A stretch of DNA of 64,000 bases from Hymenobacter sp. YC55 (lineage in GTDB: Bacteria > Bacteroidota > Bacteroidia > Cytophagales > Hymenobacteraceae), in contig NZ_JARNTX010000007.1 in the NCBI RefSeq assembly GCF_029433095.1, positions 1-64,000 of the forward strand, written 5' to 3'. The notes under the pieces are model-generated. The model ran no database searches. It saw nothing but the letters and a program-made list of their open reading frames with translations, and was not told where the DNA came from. The position numbers and the translations under genes are program-made. This document shows, one piece after another, positions 8,258-16,317 of the stretch; the stretch's first letter is position 1, and every line of letters starts with the position of its first letter.

Positions 8258-9907
8258 ATGCTTCCAACTGCCTCGCTTGGCACTACCCTGTTGCTCTCCC
8301 CCAACTTGCTTTCCGTCTTCAACGCCCAGCCTGGCGCCACTCTATTGCTCTCCCCCGAGTGGCAGATTGTAGGCGCCAGTAACGACTACCTGGCCGCGAC
8401 CCTCACGGAGCGAGACCTCCTCGTCGGGCAGTACATCTTCGACGCCTTTCCCGATAACCCCGAGACGCCCGAGGCCAATGCCGTGACCAACGTGCGCGCC
8501 TCGCTCGCGCAGGTGCTGGCCACCAAGCAGCCCCACGACATGGCCCCGCAGCACTACGACGTGCCTGACCCGGCGCACCCGGGCCGGTTTGTGGAGCGCT
8601 ACTGGAAGCCACGCCACACGCCCGTGCTCGACGCGGCCGGGCAGGTGCACTTCATCATCCAGTCCGTGCAGGACATTACCGCCAGCCGCTTGGCGGAGCG
8701 GCAGTTGCGAGAGAGTCAGGCCCGCGAGCAGGCGGCCTTAGCGGAAACCGAGCGCCAACGAGCCGAGTTGCAGCGCGTCTATGAGGAGGCGCCGGTGGCG
8801 ATGGGCTTGCTGCGCGGCCCCCGCTTTGTCGTGGAATGGGCGAATGCGCGCATGGGGCAAATTTTTGGGCGTCCCCTAGCACAGATAATAGGTCGTCCGC
8901 ACTTTGACGCCCTGCCCGACCTGGCCGGCCAAGGCTTCGAGCAAGTCTTTGTGGATGTGCTGGAAACCGGCCGCACTGCCGCTTTTCAGGAACTGTTGGT
9001 GCGTATCGAACAAGCGCAGCAGTCCTACCAAGGCTATTTCAACATCACCTACCAGCCCGTCTACGACGGGCCGCACCACATTACCGGCATCTTGTGCTCC
9101 GCGTTCGAAGTAACGGACCAGGTGCGAGCCCGCCGGCAAGTGGAGCAGCTCAATCAGGAATTAGAAACCCACGTGCACGCCCGCACTCAGGAATTGACGG
9201 CCACCAACGAGCAGCTGCAACGGACCAACGTGGACCTGGACAACTTCATCTACACGGCCTCGCACGACCTGAAAGCCCCGATCAGCAACCTTGAAGGGCT
9301 GTTGCACGCGTTGCAACACGAACTACCCGTCCAGAGGCAGGTAGGGGAAATACCTGCCCTGTTGCAGCTCATGCAACAAGCTATTGAGCGTTTCGGCCGC
9401 ACCCTCCACCATCTGACGGCTATTTCCCTTTTGCAAAAAGAGTACGACCGGCCCGCGACGCCGGTCAACCTGACCCGCGTCGTGGCGGAGGTGCAGTTGG
9501 ACCTGGCGCCCTTGGTGGCGGAAAGTGGTGCGCAGGTCGTCGTCCTCCTACCCGAACACGTGAGCTTTACCTTGGCCGAGAAAAACCTGCGCTCGATCGT
9601 CTACAATCTGCTCAGCAATGCCCTCAAGTACCGCCATCCCGACCGCGTGCCCCACATCGAGATCACCTACGACCAGCAGGGCGAGTCCCACCTGCTGGCC
9701 GTGCACGACAACGGGCTGGGGCTGGATCTGGACCGGGGCGCTGAACGGCTGTTTGCCATGTTTCAGCGGCTGCACACGCACGTGGAGGGCTCCGGCGTGG
9801 GGCTTTACATGGTCAAGCGCATGATCGAGAATGCCGGCGGCCGGATCGAAGTACAGAGCGAACTCGGCCAGGGCAGCACCTTCTGCGTCTATCTGCCTCT
9901 CACCTGA
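8258..9907 (+). CDS. double-PAS sensor histidine kinase
   Basis: A soluble kinase of 549 aa from ATG 8258 (MLPTASLGTT); a start 39 bp upstream is possible. Numbering from the upstream start, PAS domain 1 spans about 40-155 and ends FIIQSVQDITASR; a coiled linker follows; PAS domain 2 spans about 185-300 and ends CSAFEVTDQVRARR. HisKA has H349 in YTASHDLKAPISNLEG. The ATPase has YNLLSNALKYRH, HDNGLGLDL, FAMFQRLHTHVEGSGVGLYM and a complete C-terminus. It is followed 185 bp later by a small VbhA-like gene. The linker after PAS 2 also survives as an isolated fragment at 1412-1585, showing that a paralog was once present. Confidence 0.92.
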   Translation: MLPTASLGTTLLLSPNLLSVFNAQPGATLLLSPEWQIVGASNDYLAATLTERDLLVGQYIFDAFPDNPETPEANAVTNVRASLAQVLATKQPHDMAPQHYDVPDPAHPGRFVERYWKPRHTPVLDAAGQVHFIIQSVQDITASRLAERQLRESQAREQAALAETERQRAELQRVYEEAPVAMGLLRGPRFVVEWANARMGQIFGRPLAQIIGRPHFDALPDLAGQGFEQVFVDVLETGRTAAFQELLVRIEQAQQSYQGYFNITYQPVYDGPHHITGILCSAFEVTDQVRARRQVEQLNQELETHVHARTQELTATNEQLQRTNVDLDNFIYTASHDLKAPISNLEGLLHALQHELPVQRQVGEIPALLQLMQQAIERFGRTLHHLTAISLLQKEYDRPATPVNLTRVVAEVQLDLAPLVAESGAQVVVLLPEHVSFTLAEKNLRSIVYNLLSNALKYRHPDRVPHIEITYDQQGESHLLAVHDNGLGLDLDRGAERLFAMFQRLHTHVEGSGVGLYMVKRMIENAGGRIEVQSELGQGSTFCVYLPLT

Positions 9908-10091
9908 TTTTGGTAGAGCTCTTCGGCCTACTGGGTCGGTCCTTTAGGCAGGTCGTTGCGGTGAGGGATACCGCAGGACCAGAATTAGGTGTTGTCCGCA
10001 AGGGTTTTCTCGTATTGCCCGCAGCACGTGGCGGCTTTCCCCTCCTCCTCTTTGGGGCAGCGTATTCTGGCGCTTGTTTCCCGTTCTAACT

Positions 10092-10259
10092 ATGGCACCC
10101 GATGTTCGCTTTGGCCCCTATGCGCAAACCCCCACGCAACGCGCGCGGGTGTTGCAGCAAATGCAAGCCATCGTGCCCAGTCTGCACAAGAAAGCCCCGG
10201 CCGCTGCCCAGCTGCTCTACGCCCGCTACGTGGCGGGGGAGGTACGGGGCCGTCCATAG
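10092..10259 (+). CDS. small VbhA-like protein, C-terminus probably truncated (55 aa)
   Basis: Started at ATG 10092 (MAPDVRFGPYAQTPTQRARV) to match the paralog at 613-801; the frame is open 18 bp further up. The family motif FGPYAQTPxQRAxVLQQMQA and LLYARYVAGEV are intact. After the G-E the frame reaches TAG at 10257, whereas the paralog continues with WLEVYYALKATP. Past the TAG the same frame reads LINYDEPGGVALLGRA, so a nonsense or small indel event may have cut off the last helix. It sits downstream of the double-PAS kinase. Confidence 0.5.
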   Translation: MAPDVRFGPYAQTPTQRARVLQQMQAIVPSLHKKAPAAAQLLYARYVAGEVRGRP

Positions 10260-10785
10260 CTCATCAACTACGACGAGCCGGGGGGCGTCGCTCTTCTGGG
10301 GCGGGCTTGATCGTTAGCATAACTTCGGCTAAGGAAGCTAGTTTGCCCCCTGAAAACCATAAATTATTAAAAAACAAGCACTTACAGTTCTGCTTGCGAC
10401 TATAAAAGGCAAACTTCATTCTTGGTGGGCCGTATGAGCGCTCAACCCGTCCCATAAGGCGGGCCCTTTCTTCACGCAGTAGCCATCCGAGGCGACAGTC
10501 TTCCTTCTCTACATACTAGCAACTAGATGGCTACGATTACCGATACGCAGGACAAGGGAGTAATGGCGGCCTTTACCGTTACTACGCGTGCCGTTCCGAT
10601 TAATCCGAGCAGGACAGTAGAGGGGGCTCTGAACAACTAGTGTAAAATCAAGTGGTCAGCTGAAGCAGTTCCGACAAGGATCCGCTCTTCCGACGTAGCG
10701 TCACTCCTCGTAACCATAACCAAACGGCGTAGCGGCTGCTAGTGTTCGCTCTAGCAGTTCGAAGCAGCGCCTCCTCGTTCGTATT
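10260..10785. other. 526 bp without a recognisable gene
   Basis: The frames here are short and carry no family signature. An AT-rich patch around 10360-10420 separates two GC-rich sides. Apart from the possible lost C-terminal codons of the preceding gene at its start, nothing is recognised. Confidence 0.4.
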
Positions 10786-10995
10786 ATGCCTACACCCCTT
10801 GCTCACTGGATTCGCCAGCAGCAGTCGTTGCTCACTACCCCGGAAGACCGGCGCCGCGTGCTTGCCTTTGCCCAGACCCTAACGCACGGGACCCGCCTGC
10901 TGCCTACGCCCAAGCAGCAGCTGGTTCTCGATCAGTTTGTGCGGGGTACCTTCTCGCATGAGGAACTCTTGACTCATCTGGAAGTGAGCTCCTAG
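10786..10995 (+). CDS. small hypothetical protein, VbhA-like layout (69 aa)
   Basis: A 69-aa protein starting MPTPLAHWIRQQQSLLTTPE. Its second half, LVLDQFVRGTFSHEELLTHL, has the same layout as the two VbhA-like proteins of this window: a helix with L-x-x-F/Y-V-x-G, then a short polar turn and a last helix. The N-terminal half differs. ATG at 10786 follows a gap of low coding potential, and a GTG-started MFS gene begins 73 bp after the stop. Function unknown; an antitoxin-like or small regulatory role is only a guess. Confidence 0.5.
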   Translation: MPTPLAHWIRQQQSLLTTPEDRRRVLAFAQTLTHGTRLLPTPKQQLVLDQFVRGTFSHEELLTHLEVSS

Positions 10996-11068
10996 CGACA
11001 CGACGGCCCAGAGTGGCTGCGGTCTCTGGCTGGTCTTTCCTGCTTCTTGTTCTTGTTAATAAATCCTT

Positions 11069-12247
11069 GTGAATAAAAACCTTTTACCGCTCTCGTTGGG
11101 AGGGCTGGCCATCGGCACCACCGAATTCGTCATGATGGGCTTATTGCCCTATGTTGCCCGCGACTTTCACGTCTCGATTCCGCAGGCGGGCTACGGCATT
11201 TCTGCCTACGCCCTGGGCGTGGTTATCGGGGCCCCACTGCTGACCGAGCTAGGTCGCAACCTGGCGCCTAAAAAGCTGCTGTTGCTCCTGATGCTGCTGT
11301 TCACGGTCTGCAATACCCTCTCGGCCTTTGCCCCCAACAACACCGTCCTGTGCGTGATCCGGCTGCTGTCGGGTTTGCCGCACGGTGCCTTTTTTGGCGT
11401 GGGCTCGGTGGTAGCGAGCAAGCTGGCGGAAGAAGGCAAGCAGGCGCAGGCCATTTCCGTCATGTTTGCTGGCCTCACTGTTGCCAATCTGCTGACCGTG
11501 CCGCTCGGCACTTTCATCGGGCAGCACTATTCGTGGCGCTACGCCCTAGGCGGCCTCGGTGGGGTAGGCCTGCTGACGCTGCTGGCCATCTACTTTTTCC
11601 TGCCCACCTTACCTGCCAAAAAAGCCGGCAGTCACCGCGCCGAGCTAGCGCTTTTCAAGAAACTAGATACCTGGCTGATCATCCTGATCACCGCCATCGG
11701 CACCGGGGGGTTGTTTTGCTGGGTAAGCTACATCGCCCCGCTCATGACCGAGGTTTCGCGCTTTCCGGCCCCCTATGTGCCCTACATCATGATGCTGGTT
11801 GGGCTAGGCATGTTCGTGGGCAATATAGCGGGGGGCAAGCTGGCTGACCGTTTTGCGCCAGTGCCAGCGTGTTTGGTGCTGCTGCTGGCCATGGCCGGGG
11901 CCTTGGTGATTATCTTTTTCGTGTCCGAAAATCAGGTATTATCGCTACTGATGACGTTTGTGGCCGGCGGCTGCTCCTTGGCGTTGGCTGCGCCCATCCA
12001 GATCCTCATGATCCAAAGCTCGAAGGGGGCCGAAATGCTGGGCGCTTCCGTAACGCAAGCGGCTTTCAACATGGGCAACGCCCTCGGCGCTTTTCTGGGC
12101 GGACTGCCCCTGGCGGCAGGCTATGGCTATACCTCACCGGAAGTGGTGGGGGTGGGCATGGCGCTGGTTGGGGCAGGCTTCGCGTACGTGCTCCTCAGCC
12201 GCTCCCGCCAGGCAGAACCCGCGGCAACTCCCGTTCCGGTAGCATAG
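11069..12247 (+). CDS. MFS transporter, AraJ/arabinose-efflux type
   Basis: A 392-aa inner-membrane transporter that starts with GTG at 11069 (MNKNLLPLSLGGLAIGTTEF). The GTEFVMMGLLP segment in TM1 and IRLLSGLPHGAFFGVGSVVA are signatures of the AraJ/YdhP drug-efflux branch of the major facilitator superfamily. Twelve hydrophobic segments can be counted, with a loop near residues 185-200 (PAKKAGSHRAEL). The likely job is proton-driven export of sugars or small drugs; the substrate cannot be read from the sequence. The next gene starts 39 bp downstream on the same strand. Confidence 0.9.
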   Translation: MNKNLLPLSLGGLAIGTTEFVMMGLLPYVARDFHVSIPQAGYGISAYALGVVIGAPLLTELGRNLAPKKLLLLLMLLFTVCNTLSAFAPNNTVLCVIRLLSGLPHGAFFGVGSVVASKLAEEGKQAQAISVMFAGLTVANLLTVPLGTFIGQHYSWRYALGGLGGVGLLTLLAIYFFLPTLPAKKAGSHRAELALFKKLDTWLIILITAIGTGGLFCWVSYIAPLMTEVSRFPAPYVPYIMMLVGLGMFVGNIAGGKLADRFAPVPACLVLLLAMAGALVIIFFVSENQVLSLLMTFVAGGCSLALAAPIQILMIQSSKGAEMLGASVTQAAFNMGNALGAFLGGLPLAAGYGYTSPEVVGVGMALVGAGFAYVLLSRSRQAEPAATPVPVA

Positions 12248-12286
12248 AATGCTTGGGTGTTCTGCTTTTCCGTAGCCTTTTCTTTT

Positions 12287-13138
12287 ATGGACCCCTCATT
12301 TCCTTGGCAAGCGGCCTTGTACCCGGTGAACCCTTCTTTGCATTACTTTCTCTGGCTTTACCAAATGCCCACCTGGCTGCTGGGAGCCCTTATTGTCGGC
12401 CTGATCCTGTTGCTCTCGCTTGCCGGCCTCTACTTCACGCACCGCCGCCTGCACCAGAGCCAGGCCCCCGACCAGATCGACAACGGGACGGTGGGCTGGT
12501 TTTTCTCGGGCGTGACCGTGCTTTACGGCTTAACCCTGGGGTTGCTAACGGTGGCTAGCTGGCAGAATTATTCCACGGCCGCCGGCATTGCCTCGCAGGA
12601 GGCGGCCACGCTGGCCGTGCTTTACCGTGACCTAAGCGGCTACCCTGATAGCACACGCCAGCCGCTGCAACGGCAACTGCACGACTACACTCGCTTCATC
12701 GTGCAACAGTCGTGGCCGGCTCAGCAACGGGGCCTGGCCAACGACACCGAGCGGCTGGTACTGACCACGTTTCAACTCGAACTACTGCATACAGACGTAC
12801 CGACCCGGACGCTGCAAGTGCTGCACGGGGAGGCTATCGCCACCTTCAATAAGCTCGTGGAGCTACGACGGCAACGTATTGAGAGCGTCGGCACCGGCGT
12901 GCCGGGCGTGCTCTGGGCTGCCGTGCTCATTGGCGCGTTGGTCACCATTGGCTTTTCCTACTGCTTCGTAGTCGTGAGCCTGCGCCTGCATGCGTTGCTG
13001 ACGGGCTTACTGGCCCTGATGGTAGGAGTAATGATCTTTCTGATTGCAGCGCTGGATCATCCTTATTTAGGCGAAGTTAGTGTGACGCCTGAAGCCTACC
13101 AGCTAGTGCTCGACAAGGTGATGATCCCGACTAAGTAA
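12287..13138 (+). CDS. DUF4239 bestrophin-like membrane protein
   Basis: A 283-aa protein from ATG 12287 (MDPSFPWQAALYPVNPSLHY). It has two N-terminal membrane segments (TWLLGALIVGLILLLSLAGL; GWFFSGVTVLYGLTLGLLTV), a long soluble middle, and two C-terminal ones (VLWAAVLIGALVTIGFSYCF; LLALMVGVMIFLIAALDHPY). The repeated E-A segment after TM2 (ASQEAATLAVLYRDLSGYP) fits DUF4239, a family predicted to be related to bestrophin channels. The bestrophin gene immediately downstream supports a shared role in anion movement, but no function is proven for DUF4239. Confidence 0.8.
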   Translation: MDPSFPWQAALYPVNPSLHYFLWLYQMPTWLLGALIVGLILLLSLAGLYFTHRRLHQSQAPDQIDNGTVGWFFSGVTVLYGLTLGLLTVASWQNYSTAAGIASQEAATLAVLYRDLSGYPDSTRQPLQRQLHDYTRFIVQQSWPAQQRGLANDTERLVLTTFQLELLHTDVPTRTLQVLHGEAIATFNKLVELRRQRIESVGTGVPGVLWAAVLIGALVTIGFSYCFVVVSLRLHALLTGLLALMVGVMIFLIAALDHPYLGEVSVTPEAYQLVLDKVMIPTK

Positions 13139-13233
13139 TGACAGTCCTTTTGCGGCCGGATCCCGGCGCACTACCGGCTTTTTCTCCAGTCAATCGGCGG
13201 GGCACCGCTGTTAACGCAACCAAACACGTCATT

Positions 13234-14160
13234 ATGATCATGTATAAACCCGGGGAATGGTGGAATGCTCTGTGGCATTTCCACACCACCAAAGTGTTAT
13301 GGGTTCTACTGAGGCGCGTGGCGCTCGTCGGCCTCTACGTCGCCGCCGTCACAGTCGCCCAGCTCGAGTATTTTCAGTTTTTGCTGAAAGTGGAGCGGGA
13401 GTACTTTTCGTTTCTTGGCATCCTGCTGAGCTTGCTGTTGGTGTTTCGCACGAACACGGCCTACGACCGCTACTACGAAGGGCGCCGCCAGTGGGGCCAG
13501 CTCATCGGCGCCAGCCGCAACTTAGCGGCAGTGCTTAGCGCGGTCCTGCCGGCCGAAGCCGCGCAGCACCGCATTTTCTACGCCCGGATGCTGGCCAACT
13601 TTGCCCTTTCGCTGGAAGGACACCTGCGCGAAAACGTGGTCTACGACCAGTTAGAAGCCGTGGATGGCGTGGCAACGGCCGGCTTGCGGGCGGCCGATCA
13701 TTTGCCGACCAAGCTGGCCACCCTGCTGCAAGCCAGCTATGAACAGCTGCACAAAACGGGCGAGTTGCAGGCCGTGCACCTGCTCCAGCTGCAGCCCTAT
13801 CAGGGGAGCTTGCTGGAAGCGGCCGGGGCTTGTGAGCGGATCCGGTCCACCCCGATTCCTTTTTCGTACAGCTTTTTCATCAAGGGCTTTATCACGGTCT
13901 TTACCTTGCTCATGCCATTCGTGCTCCTCGACACGTACGGCTACTTCACCGTGCCCATCGTTATGATCGGGGCCTACGCGCTGCTGGGCCTGGAGCTCAT
14001 TGGCGAAGAAATTGAAAACCCGTTCGGCTTGGAAAGCAACGATTTACCCCTCACCCAACTAGCCAACCGAATTCGGGTGAGCGTGCATGAAGTACTGGGG
14101 GTACCCCTGCCCGACCACAAAAAAGCGCTGGCTGATTTGCCGTATACCATCGTCCACTAA
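13234..14160 (+). CDS. bestrophin-family anion channel
   Basis: A 308-aa membrane protein. I chose ATG 13234 (MIMYKPGEWWNALWHFHTTK) because bestrophins start with this amphipathic segment. An upstream ATG overlapping the previous stop (13138) would add 32 residues without similarity to the family. Diagnostic motifs are FLGILLSLLLVFRTNTAYDR with the N-T-A-Y-D-R-Y-Y-E-G-R-R-x-W signature, and the acidic GEEIENPFG near the C-terminus. Bacterial bestrophins form pentameric channels. The product follows the DUF4239 gene closely and probably shares its transcript with that gene and the MFS transporter. Confidence 0.88.
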   Translation: MIMYKPGEWWNALWHFHTTKVLWVLLRRVALVGLYVAAVTVAQLEYFQFLLKVEREYFSFLGILLSLLLVFRTNTAYDRYYEGRRQWGQLIGASRNLAAVLSAVLPAEAAQHRIFYARMLANFALSLEGHLRENVVYDQLEAVDGVATAGLRAADHLPTKLATLLQASYEQLHKTGELQAVHLLQLQPYQGSLLEAAGACERIRSTPIPFSYSFFIKGFITVFTLLMPFVLLDTYGYFTVPIVMIGAYALLGLELIGEEIENPFGLESNDLPLTQLANRIRVSVHEVLGVPLPDHKKALADLPYTIVH

Positions 14161-14406
14161 GTGCATAGTGCCTCGTCCGTCCGGTTATTGGAGCGTTTTT
14201 GTGGACAGATTGCTAGATGGTGTTCATTTGGCTATTCAAGCCCCCATGCGGAGGCATCTCGTCCCAAGATGCCGTCTACAAAAACAACGTCCCAGTATCT
14301 AGGCGTTTCTTGACTTAGTGAGAAACCAGTGGCTGACATCATCTGCCCAAGGTCCCTCCCCTTCTTCTCCTTGGGGAGCTTTTTCCTAGCCGTTTGACCG
14401 GGTAAG

Positions 14407-15234
14407 CTAGTGCTCTACCTGCGTAAAGCCTAGATAAGGGAGACAAACCCCGCTGAGCTGCTCCCCATCCCCGGCTAGCCACTCCTTGAAGGCGGTGGCT
14501 TTGTCGCGACTGATGTGCAGCTCCTGCGGGGGAATGGGGTCCAGCGTCAGCACCAGTTTGCCATTGAAGTAGGGCTGCACCCCACGCACGGCTTGCACGT
14601 GCGTGAGCAGTTGGCGGCTGGCCCGGAAAAAGAGTCGCGGGTCGAGCAGCTGTTCGAGTTGCTCGAGGGTGTACTCCAGGACAAAGCGGCGGCCATCACA
14701 ACTTACCAGTTGCACCAGCTCGTGGCGGGTCTGGAAGTAGGCAATCTGGTCCACCGCCAGCGGCACTAACTGCTCGTTGCTGGCCACCAGAAAGCGAGTT
14801 TTATAGGTTCGGCTCGGGCGGGGCAGGCTGTCGAGCACCTGCTCCAGTTGCTGGCTGTGGGCGACGGGCGCAAAAGCAGCGCGCAGATCATGGTACTTGG
14901 CCAGGGCGGCGCGCAAGGCGGCTAGCTTGAGCGGTTTGAGCAGATAGTCCACGCTGCGCACCCGGAACGCGCGGATAGCATATTCGTCGTAGCTGGTGGT
15001 AAAGATAATGGGGCTGGTGAGCCCCACCTGGTCGAAGACCTCGAAGCTCAGGCCATCGGTCAGCTGGATGTCGGCCAGAATCAGGTCGGGCGGGGCGTGC
15101 TGGGCAAACCACTGCCGGCCGGCGGCCACGCTGCGCACCACGCCCACCACCTGCGCCGTGGGGTCGGCCCGGCGCAAGAGCCGTTGCAGGTGCTCGGCGG
15201 CTGGGTATTCGTCTTCCAGGAGCAGGATGGTCAT
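14407..15234 (-). CDS. LytTR-family response regulator
   Basis: A 275-aa regulator. Residues 1-120 are a receiver (LLLEDEYPAAEHL, phospho-acceptor D55 in LILADIQL, K in YLLKPLKLAALR). Residues 145-250 are a LytTR DNA-binding domain, with FLVASNEQLVPLAVDQIAYF, YTLEQLEQLLDPRLFFRASR and ELHISRDKATAFKEWL. It is the last gene of a three-gene minus-strand unit and lies 11 bp after the kinase stop, so it is the cognate partner of that kinase. The 246-bp gap to the convergent bestrophin gene holds no clear terminator. Confidence 0.93.
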   Translation of the reverse strand: MTILLLEDEYPAAEHLQRLLRRADPTAQVVGVVRSVAAGRQWFAQHAPPDLILADIQLTDGLSFEVFDQVGLTSPIIFTTSYDEYAIRAFRVRSVDYLLKPLKLAALRAALAKYHDLRAAFAPVAHSQQLEQVLDSLPRPSRTYKTRFLVASNEQLVPLAVDQIAYFQTRHELVQLVSCDGRRFVLEYTLEQLEQLLDPRLFFRASRQLLTHVQAVRGVQPYFNGKLVLTLDPIPPQELHISRDKATAFKEWLAGDGEQLSGVCLPYLGFTQVEH

Positions 15235-15245
15235 GGGCGGCGGGG

Positions 15246-16253
15246 TTAGGGAAGCAAGGGCACCCGGACCGTAAACAGCCCGTCTTCGCGCAGCACTTCC
15301 ACCGGAGCGGCCGACAAGAGCTGGTAGCGGCTGATCAGGTTGCGCAGCCCCACGCGGGTGGACGAGGACAGCGTAGTGCGCAGCTGCACGTTGTTTTGCA
15401 CGCGCACGTACTCATTCCCCTCCTCGGTGAACACGCGCACGCACAGCGGCCGTTCCGGCGATACCACGTTGTGCTTGAGGGCATTTTCCACCAGCAACTG
15501 CACGCTCAAGGGTGCCACGCGCGTGGCATAGGCGGCGGGGGCAATGTCCTGCTCGACCTGCAAATCATCCCGAAAACGCGTTTTGTTCAGGAACACATAA
15601 GCCTGCACGAACGCCATTTCCTCGGCCAGCGGCACCGTGTCCTGGTGGCGACTCAGCAGCACATAGCGATATACGTCGGCGAGTTGCTCGAGGTAGGTGT
15701 GAGCCAGTTCGTTGTCGCCCTCAATCACGGCCGCCAGCGTGTTAAGCGAGTTAAACATGAAGTGCGGGTCGAGCTGGCTGCGCAGCAGGTCGAGCTCGGA
15801 CTGCAGGTTGGCCCGGGCCAAGGCTTCGGAACGCAGCAGGTTTTCTTTCCAGTGGCGAAAAAAATAGGCGCTTTCGTAGAGCGACGTCACAAAGAGCGTG
15901 GGCACTAGGTTCAGCAAAAAGCTGACCAGCAAGGCATCCCCGGTGCCCAGCGGAATGCCGAGCAAAAGCGGGTAGATCCCGTGCAGAAACGCGGTGTTTG
16001 CGAACGTAAAGGCGACGCTGGCCAGCGTTTGCACTACCAGCCGCCGAGCCGTCTGCTGGTAGCGCGGAAACCAGCGCCGCATGGCGATGAAAATCAGCCG
16101 GTTGCCTTCCCACAAGGTAAAGCCAGAAAGCACCCCGCCCAGAAACCGCCGTTCCACTCCCGGCGCCGTATAGCCCGCCCAGCCGTCGTAGGCCGAGAGC
16201 ATGAGCAGCGCGGCGCAGGGGATGCCGATCAACCGAATCCATTTGTCGTTCAT
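15246..16253 (-). CDS. LytS-type sensor histidine kinase
   Basis: A 335-aa inner-membrane kinase. Four hydrophobic segments occupy residues 7-130, with no separate periplasmic sensor domain. A short coiled coil follows (LLRSEALARANLQSELDLLR), then the His_kinase motif LDPHFMFNSLNTLAAVI with H164. The ATPase-like domain has LLVENALKHN and a C-terminal VGLRNLISRYQLL. This is the LytS/YehU architecture that pairs with LytTR regulators. It lies 64 bp downstream of a TonB receptor gene on the same strand, so the stimulus may be linked to uptake through that receptor. Confidence 0.92.
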   Translation of the reverse strand: MNDKWIRLIGIPCAALLMLSAYDGWAGYTAPGVERRFLGGVLSGFTLWEGNRLIFIAMRRWFPRYQQTARRLVVQTLASVAFTFANTAFLHGIYPLLLGIPLGTGDALLVSFLLNLVPTLFVTSLYESAYFFRHWKENLLRSEALARANLQSELDLLRSQLDPHFMFNSLNTLAAVIEGDNELAHTYLEQLADVYRYVLLSRHQDTVPLAEEMAFVQAYVFLNKTRFRDDLQVEQDIAPAAYATRVAPLSVQLLVENALKHNVVSPERPLCVRVFTEEGNEYVRVQNNVQLRTTLSSSTRVGLRNLISRYQLLSAAPVEVLREDGLFTVRVPLLP

Positions 16254-16317
16254 AGGCCGGCAGCAGTAAGGCGCGCGACCTACCCGCGTCAGCCGCGGTC
16301 AGGTTGCCGCGGCTAAG

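Noticed and set aside
11350..12558. Two long plus-strand frames overlapping the MFS gene
   Set aside because: They are shifted frames of the MFS and DUF4239 genes and have no membrane pattern or family signature of their own.
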